A stretch of 64,000 bases of DNA from Prauserella alba (GTDB taxonomy: Bacteria > Actinomycetota > Actinomycetes > Mycobacteriales > Pseudonocardiaceae). Location of the stretch: NCBI RefSeq assembly GCF_024171735.1, contig NZ_JAMTCH010000005.1, positions 186,001 through 250,000 on the forward strand, written 5' to 3'. The position numbers and the translations under genes are program-made. The notes below the pieces were generated by a model, which was given only the letters and a program-made list of their open reading frames with translations, had not been told where the DNA came from and did not search any database. Shown piece after piece: positions 59,058 through 64,000 of the stretch (position 1 is its first letter; each line of letters starts with the position of its first letter).

Positions 59058-60326
59058 GTGATCGACCTCAGGATTCTGCGCGAAGACCCGGACCAGGTAC
59101 GCGCCTCGCAGCGAGCCCGCGGCGAGGACCAGGGCGTCGTCGACCGACTGCTGTCGCTGGACGCCGAACGCAGGTCCGCGATCGCGACCGCCGATCAGCT
59201 GCGGGCCGAACACAAGGCGCTCGGCAAGCAGATCGGCAAGGCCTCCGGGGACGAACGGGAATCGCTGCTGGCGAAGGGCAAGGAGCTCGCCGCGCAGGTC
59301 AAGGAAGCCGAGGCCGAGCAGACCCGCGCCAGTGACGAGTTCGAGCAGCTGCACCGCACCGTGCCGAACCTCATCATCGACGGGGTTCCCGCGGGCGGCG
59401 AGGACGACTTCGAGGTACTCAAGCACGTCGGCACACCGCGCGAGTTCGACTTCACCCCGCGCGATCACCTCGACCTCGGTGAGCGCCTCGGCGCGATCGA
59501 CATGGAGCGGGGCGCCAAGGTCTCGGGCGCTCGGTTCTACTTCCTGACCGGGGTCGGCGCCCAGCTGCAGCTCGCGCTGCTGAACATGGCCGCGGCGCAG
59601 GCGGGCGCGACAGGGTTCGAACTGATGGTGCCGCCGGTTCTCGTGCGCCCGGAGATCATGGGCGGCACCGGGTTCCTCGGGGCGCACGCCGACGAGGTCT
59701 ACAACCTCGGCGAGGACGACCTGTACCTCGTCGGCACGTCGGAGGTGCCGCTGGCCGGGTACCACGCCGACGAGATCATCGACCTGCGTGCGGGCGCGAA
59801 GCGATACGCGGGCTGGTCCACGTGCTTCCGCCGCGAGGCAGGGTCCTACGGCAAGGACACCCGCGGCATCCTCCGCGTGCACCAGTTCGACAAGATCGAG
59901 ATGTTCGCCTACTGCAAGCCCGAGGACGCCGAGGCCGAGCACGAGAAGCTGCTGGCGTTCGAGGAGGACATGCTCGCCAAGATCGAGGTGCCGTACCGCG
60001 TGATCGACACCGCGGCCGGTGACCTCGGCACGAGCGCGGCACGCAAGTACGACTGCGAGGCGTGGATCCCGACGCAGGAGACGTACCGCGAGCTGACGTC
60101 GACGTCGAACTGCACGACGTTCCAGGCGCGCAGGCTCGGGGTGCGCCACCGCGACGCGAGCGGCAAGCCGCAGACCGTGGCCACGCTCAACGGCACGCTC
60201 GCCACGACGCGGTGGCTCGTGGCGATCCTCGAGAACCACCAGCTCGCCGACGGCTCCGTGCGCGTGCCCGAAGCGATGCGCCCGTTCCTAGGCGGCCGTG
60301 AGGTCCTCTCCCCGGTCGGCGAATAG
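59058..60326 (+). CDS. serS: Seryl-tRNA synthetase
   Basis: Class II aminoacyl-tRNA synthetase of 422 residues. The N-terminal coiled-coil arm (about 25-105) is followed by the catalytic core with motif 2 [21 protein letters not shown] and motif 3 [29 protein letters not shown] and [14 protein letters not shown] are typical SerRS elements. GTG 59058 has TACCCT (59045-59050) 7 bases before it, a leaderless-type promoter. Its last 39 bases overlap the convergent isomerase-family gene. Confidence 0.98.
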   Translation: MIDLRILREDPDQVRASQRARGEDQGVVDRLLSLDAERRSAIATADQLRAEHKALGKQIGKASGDERESLLAKGKELAAQVKEAEAEQTRASDEFEQLHRTVPNLIIDGVPAGGEDDFEVLKHVGTPREFDFTPRDHLDLGERLGAIDMERGAKVSGARFYFLTGVGAQLQLALLNMAAAQAGATGFELMVPPVLVRPEIMGGTGFLGAHADEVYNLGEDDLYLVGTSEVPLAGYHADEIIDLRAGAKRYAGWSTCFRREAGSYGKDTRGILRVHQFDKIEMFAYCKPEDAEAEHEKLLAFEEDMLAKIEVPYRVIDTAAGDLGTSAARKYDCEAWIPTQETYRELTSTSNCTTFQARRLGVRHRDASGKPQTVATLNGTLATTRWLVAILENHQLADGSVRVPEAMRPFLGGREVLSPVGE

Positions 60327-61049
60327 CGCGCCGGGGGCGTCGACGCCGGTGATGCCGGCATCGCGCATGGCGGCCCACATCGTCACCTGGTTGGCCGTGA
60401 GCACGGGTACGTCGAGCTGCGCCTCGAGCGGGGCGACGAGGTCGTAGGTCGGCACGTTGGTGCACGCGATGAACACCGCGTCCGCTCCCGTGGTGTCAAC
60501 TGTGGACACTGCGGTTCGGACGTCGGCGTACGACGTCTTCCAGATCCCGCCGCTGAGGCCGAGGTCGAACCTGGCTGTCGCGGCGATGCCGAACTCGGCG
60601 AGGAAATCGACGAGCTTGTCGGTGATGGCGTCGACGTACGGGGTGACCAGCGCGACGCGGCGGGCGCCGAGCTCCGTGAGCGCGGCGATCATGGCACCCG
60701 ACGTCGTGACGGCGGCGGGCGCACCGGCGTCGAACATCGCGGCGACGATCGCGGCTTCGCCGGCGGCTCCGTCGACGAAACTTCCCGAACTGCACGAGTA
60801 GGCCACGGAACTCGGTTCCGGCGCGAGGATGTCCCTGGTGGCGTTGCGGACGCCGCGGGGATCGCTGAGTGCGCTCGCCAGCTCCACCGACACCGGGTCG
60901 GACAGGTAGGGCAGGCGGGTGGCGTACAGGTCGACGTGGGCGGGCAGCCATCGCCACAGTTCGCGGTCGAGGGCGAAGTCGAACGGCGCCACGAGGCCGA
61001 TGCCCGCGGGTGCGGGCTCGACCGGCCGGATCACGCAGTCTTCGGACAC
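60288..61049 (-). CDS. Maleate cis-trans isomerase/arylmalonate decarboxylase-family protein
   Basis: A 253-residue Asp/Glu-racemase superfamily protein. The two active-site cysteines are seen in AYSCSSGSF (first half) and [12 protein letters not shown] (second half), and [26 protein letters not shown] links them. This is the maleate isomerase / arylmalonate decarboxylase branch, acting on dicarboxylic or malonate-type substrates. TACCGT on this strand (61057-61062) lies 7 bases before GTG 61049, which decides that start over GTG 61058. Convergent with serS. Confidence 0.88.
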   Translation of the reverse strand: MSEDCVIRPVEPAPAGIGLVAPFDFALDRELWRWLPAHVDLYATRLPYLSDPVSVELASALSDPRGVRNATRDILAPEPSSVAYSCSSGSFVDGAAGEAAIVAAMFDAGAPAAVTTSGAMIAALTELGARRVALVTPYVDAITDKLVDFLAEFGIAATARFDLGLSGGIWKTSYADVRTAVSTVDTTGADAVFIACTNVPTYDLVAPLEAQLDVPVLTANQVTMWAAMRDAGITGVDAPGALFADRGEDLTAA

Positions 61050-61170
61050 AGATCTCACGGTAGGGCCGCACCGGGGTGCGAGTGAGTTAAAACGGTGAAA
61101 ACTTTCCCGCGAGTTTTCGGCCCTCGGCGAACCGGGTCGCGGAGGCGCGGGAACGGGGTCCGGCACAGGT

Positions 61171-62379
61171 TCATGCCTCGGCGGAATCGGCGATGTGCCG
61201 GGCGATCTCGAGGGCGCTCGTGGCGGCCGGGGACGGCGCGTTGAGCACGTGCACCTGGCCGGGTGCTCGGTCGATGAGGAAGTCGTCGGCGAGTGAGCCG
61301 TCGGGCAGCACGGCCTGTGCACGCACGCCCGAACCGTGGCGCGTGATGTCACCGCGCCCGACCGCGGGCACGAGCCGCGCGAGGCTCCGGGCGAACCGTT
61401 TCCGGGACAGTGAGCGCCACACCTCGTCGTATCCCACCGGGAACGCGTACCGCCGGGCCAGCCGCCACGCACCAGGGAACCGGGCCACGTCGGCGACGTC
61501 GCGTGGTGAGACGTCCCGCCACCGGTAGCCTTCCCGGCGCAGCGCCAGCACCGCGTTGGGTCCGGCGTGGACACTTCCGTCGAGCATCCGCGTGAGGTGC
61601 ACCCCGAGGAACGGCAGCGACGGGTCCGGCACCGGGTAGATCAGGCCGCGCACGAGGTGCCGCTTCTCCGGGTTGAGTTCGTAGTACTCGCCGCGGAACG
61701 GGACGATCCGTGCCCGCGGGCGCACCCCGGCGAGTTCGGCGACCCGGTCGGCGTGCAGGCCGGCGCAGTTGACGAGCACGTCGGCCCGGAGCGTTCCGGA
61801 TGCGGTGCCGCTGTCGGTGCGCGTCTCCGTCGCGATGTCGACACCTCCGCCGGCGCGCGACCGGATCGCCACCGCGCGCGTGCCGAGCCGCAGGTCGGCG
61901 CCCACCGCCGCCGACAGCTGGGCGAGCGTCTCGCACACGGCGGGGAAGTCGATGATCCCGGTCGTCTCGACCCGCAACGCCTCGACACACGCCACCTCGG
62001 GTTCGTACTCGCGTGCCTCCGCCGGGCCGATCAGCCGCGCGGGCACACCGTTGGCCTGGGCCCGTTCGGCCAGGACGTGCAGCGCCGCACGTTCGGACCG
62101 TTGCGTCGCGACGACGAGCTTGCCGCAGACCTCGGCGGGCACCCCGTGTTCGCGGGCGAACGCGAGGATCGACCGGTTGCCCGCGACCGACATCCGCGCC
62201 TTGTGCGAGCCGGGCTTGTAGTACAGACCCGCGTGGACGACGTTCGAGTTGTTGCCGGTCTGATGGGCGGCCCAGCGGTGTTCCTTCTCGAGCAGGATCA
62301 CCTCGTCGCCGCGTCCGGCCAGCTCGCGCGCGACGGCCAGTCCGAGGATGCCGCCGCCGATCACCACAACCCGTCGCAT
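61171..62379 (-). CDS. lhgO: L-2-hydroxyglutarate oxidase
   Basis: A 402-residue FAD-dependent oxidase of the DAO family. The N-terminal dinucleotide fold reads VVIGGGILGLAVARELA. The LhgO signature HQTGNNSNVVHAGLYYKPGSHKA follows, with LVNCAGLHADRVAEL and FRGEYYEL in the middle. It oxidises L-2-hydroxyglutarate, a by-product of alpha-ketoglutarate metabolism, passing electrons to quinones or oxygen. ATG 62379 is clear. No 2-ketoglutarate-linked gene adjoins. Confidence 0.95.
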   Translation of the reverse strand: MRRVVVIGGGILGLAVARELAGRGDEVILLEKEHRWAAHQTGNNSNVVHAGLYYKPGSHKARMSVAGNRSILAFAREHGVPAEVCGKLVVATQRSERAALHVLAERAQANGVPARLIGPAEAREYEPEVACVEALRVETTGIIDFPAVCETLAQLSAAVGADLRLGTRAVAIRSRAGGGVDIATETRTDSGTASGTLRADVLVNCAGLHADRVAELAGVRPRARIVPFRGEYYELNPEKRHLVRGLIYPVPDPSLPFLGVHLTRMLDGSVHAGPNAVLALRREGYRWRDVSPRDVADVARFPGAWRLARRYAFPVGYDEVWRSLSRKRFARSLARLVPAVGRGDITRHGSGVRAQAVLPDGSLADDFLIDRAPGQVHVLNAPSPAATSALEIARHIADSAEA

Positions 62380-62437
62380 GGCCGACGACGGTAACGCCTC
62401 GCCCGCGACGGGCGGGTTCGGCTCGCGGTCCGGTTCC

Positions 62438-64000
62438 TCACGCCGTGGCGAGGTCCCGCCTGGCGAACGCCGCCGTGCCCGCAGCGGCCAGCGTCAGGGC
62501 GAGCAGCAGCATCACCACCGGCGCGGCGAAGGTGACCTCGCCGCCCGGCAACTCCGGGACGTGTTCGAACGGCGACATGTCGACCAGCCACGCAGGAAAT
62601 CGGAACGCGGGGCCGAGCAGCGACACGACCGCAGCGGCCGCGAACACGCCCCACGTCACCGGCGCCGACCGCGGCGCCGCGCCGAACAGCGCCACGGCCA
62701 GCCCGCCGAACAGCCACACCGCGGGTAGGTACGCCATCGCCGAGGCGAGGATCCGCGGCAGCTGCTCGATGTCGCCCGCAGCGAGGGCGTACACGGCGCC
62801 CGCGCCCGCGCCGCCCGCCGCCAACAGTGCCGCGCTGGCCACGGCCGGTACGGCGAGCTGCGCCGACGTCCACCGCAGACGGCTCACCGAGCCGGCCAGC
62901 AGCGGCTCGACGTGCCCGGCGTGTTCCTCCGAGCGGGCGCGCAGCACGGCCGCGACGAGATATCCGCCTACGGCCATCGCGAGCAGCAGCGAGGTCATCC
63001 GGAAGAAGACATCGGCCAGCTCCGCGGCCGCCGAACCGCCGAGTGCGGCCAGCAGATCGGGATTGTCGGCGAGCATGTCGCCGGTCTGGTCGGCGGCGGC
63101 TCCCAGGGCCGCGCCCGCGGCGAGTACGCCGACGGTCCAACCGGCGACCCCGCTTCGCTGCAACCGCCACACCAGGCCGAGTCTCGTCGTCAGCCCTGCG
63201 GTTGCGCGCGCGGGTCCCCGGCGGTGGGGCACCATGCCTTCGCCCAGGTCGCGATGCGATTCCAGGACGAACGCGCCGGCCACGCACGCCACCGCCAGCC
63301 CGCCCACGAGTAGCAACGGCCACCATCGGTGATCGGCGAACGGCCTGGTCGCCTGCGCCCACCCGACGGGGGACAACCACGACAGCGTGCCGTCACCGAG
63401 ATCACCCGCCGCGCGAGCGAGATAGGAGGCGCCGAACACACCTCCCGCGATCGCCTGCGCCCCGCGCACGTGATCGGCCAACTGGGCGGCGACGGCGGCG
63501 ACCGCGGCGAACACGAGCCCGATCGCCGCGAGCGATGCGCCGAACGCCGCGCTGCCGGGCCACGGCAGACCCTGCACCCCCAGTACCGCGGTGATCGCCC
63601 CGCCGACGGCCACGTTGAACGCGGCGGCCACCAGCAGTGTCGCCGCGAGCGCCGCGTGCCGCCCCACCACCGAAGCCCGGAACAACTCGATGCGGCCGAG
63701 TTCCTCCTCGCCGCGCGTGTTGCGGCCCACCAGGAAGATGTTGCACAACGCGACGGCCACCGCGGCGAACCCGCCGATCTCGAACACGACCACACCGCCG
63801 AGCGTGTGCAGCGCGTGCCCGGGACCGCCGAGCGCGATCGCCGCGGGATTGGCGGCCGTGCGGGCGTACCCGTCGAGGGAAGCCTGCGTCGGATACAGCG
63901 ATTCGAGGCTCGACACCGCCGCCAGCGGCAGCGCGACCAGGGCGGCGAACCAGATCGCGAGCCGGACCCGGTCGCGGCGGAGCGTCAACCGGGCGAGCAC
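62438..64000 (-). CDS. ABC-2-type exporter permease (TnrB3/polyketide-antibiotic exporter type), incomplete
   Basis: At least 520 residues with about 12 membrane helices. The opening TLRRDRVRLAIWFAALVALPLAAV, the loop RNTRGEEELGRIELFRASVVGRHA and the mid-protein RARSEEHAGHVEPLLAGSVSRLRW, then RILASAMAYLPAVWL, are typical of large ABC permeases annotated as exporters of polyketide antibiotics. The frame reaches the last base of the window, so a few N-terminal residues and the promoter lie outside. The ATPase gene, normally next to it, should be just beyond the window edge. Confidence 0.85.
   Translation of the reverse strand: MLARLTLRRDRVRLAIWFAALVALPLAAVSSLESLYPTQASLDGYARTAANPAAIALGGPGHALHTLGGVVVFEIGGFAAVAVALCNIFLVGRNTRGEEELGRIELFRASVVGRHAALAATLLVAAAFNVAVGGAITAVLGVQGLPWPGSAAFGASLAAIGLVFAAVAAVAAQLADHVRGAQAIAGGVFGASYLARAAGDLGDGTLSWLSPVGWAQATRPFADHRWWPLLLVGGLAVACVAGAFVLESHRDLGEGMVPHRRGPARATAGLTTRLGLVWRLQRSGVAGWTVGVLAAGAALGAAADQTGDMLADNPDLLAALGGSAAAELADVFFRMTSLLLAMAVGGYLVAAVLRARSEEHAGHVEPLLAGSVSRLRWTSAQLAVPAVASAALLAAGGAGAGAVYALAAGDIEQLPRILASAMAYLPAVWLFGGLAVALFGAAPRSAPVTWGVFAAAAVVSLLGPAFRFPAWLVDMSPFEHVPELPGGEVTFAAPVVMLLLALTLAAAGTAAFARRDLATA

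Noticed and set aside
57906-60239. 777-codon minus-strand frame across the dehalogenase and serS genes
   Set aside because: It spans two well-supported genes and the tandem repeat, and has no start context or family.

Overview
The window is chromosomal DNA of a high-GC Gram-positive actinomycete. The base composition is strongly GC-rich, GTG starts are frequent, and many genes have a TANNNT -10 hexamer only 6 to 8 bases before the start codon, which suggests leaderless transcripts. Family content (SigE-type and ECF sigma factors, ESX/WXG100-type secretion substrates, a DUF3558 lipoprotein, a 13E12/DUF222 remnant, a DUF5753 remnant, fused CydDC, IdeR-like iron boxes) fits Pseudonocardiaceae such as Saccharomonospora, Amycolatopsis or Prauserella. 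The genus is an inference; there is no rRNA in the window. Two BCCT transporters suggest compatible-solute import and some salt tolerance.

Layout. 1-4070: end of an HD-domain gene, tRNA-Gly(GCC) with a strong terminator, a cluster of DnaA-box-like sequences, an ECF sigma factor fused to an anti-sigma-like zinc finger, a small membrane protein and an Fpg/Nei DNA glycosylase. 4173-10383: LytS-type sensor kinase, S49 peptidase, LytTR response regulator, small membrane protein and a monocarboxylate/acetate symporter, which looks like a carboxylate-sensing and uptake unit. 10390-16205: rhodanese, DUF4328 protein, a decayed DUF5753 gene, P450, DUF5926, DUF952, and a SigE-family sigma factor with a membrane partner; two copies of a 53-bp palindrome lie here. 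16272-26855: BCCT transporter, ferritin, arginine deiminase, CPBP protease, second BCCT transporter, iron-box-controlled DUF2470 protein, a conserved hypothetical and a GDT1-family transporter.

27121-36122: cytochrome bd locus (cydA, cydB, fused cydDC), translationally coupled to a GAF histidine kinase; a DosR-like response regulator faces it across a frameshifted DUF222 remnant. 36291-37013: DUF427 protein. 37028-39903: a five-gene, visibly AT-richer cassette with two ESX/WXG-like proteins, an acidic protein, a DUF3558 lipoprotein and a membrane-anchored protein. 40182-43380: an SF1-helicase-like ATPase with a long coiled-coil insert and a helical partner gene. 43953-47208: pantothenate kinase and a second ESX-type cassette (YbaB-like, EspC-like, WXG-like).

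47256-64000: VOC protein and ArsR regulator, a macro-domain protein, prephenate dehydratase with a histidine phosphatase, a DUF4232 lipoprotein, MFS exporter, minimal metallopeptidase, septum-formation protein, a DUF1190-like / glutathionylspermidine-synthase-like / DUF350 triad, haloalkane-dehalogenase-like hydrolase, a 21-bp tandem repeat, serS, a maleate-isomerase-family protein, L-2-hydroxyglutarate oxidase, and the start of an ABC-2-type permease cut by the window edge. The strongest candidates for undescribed biology are the coiled-coil ATPase pair (40182-43380), the AT-rich ESX cassette (37028-39903) and the carboxylate-sensing unit with an intercalated peptidase. No CRISPR array, insertion sequence or prophage was seen.
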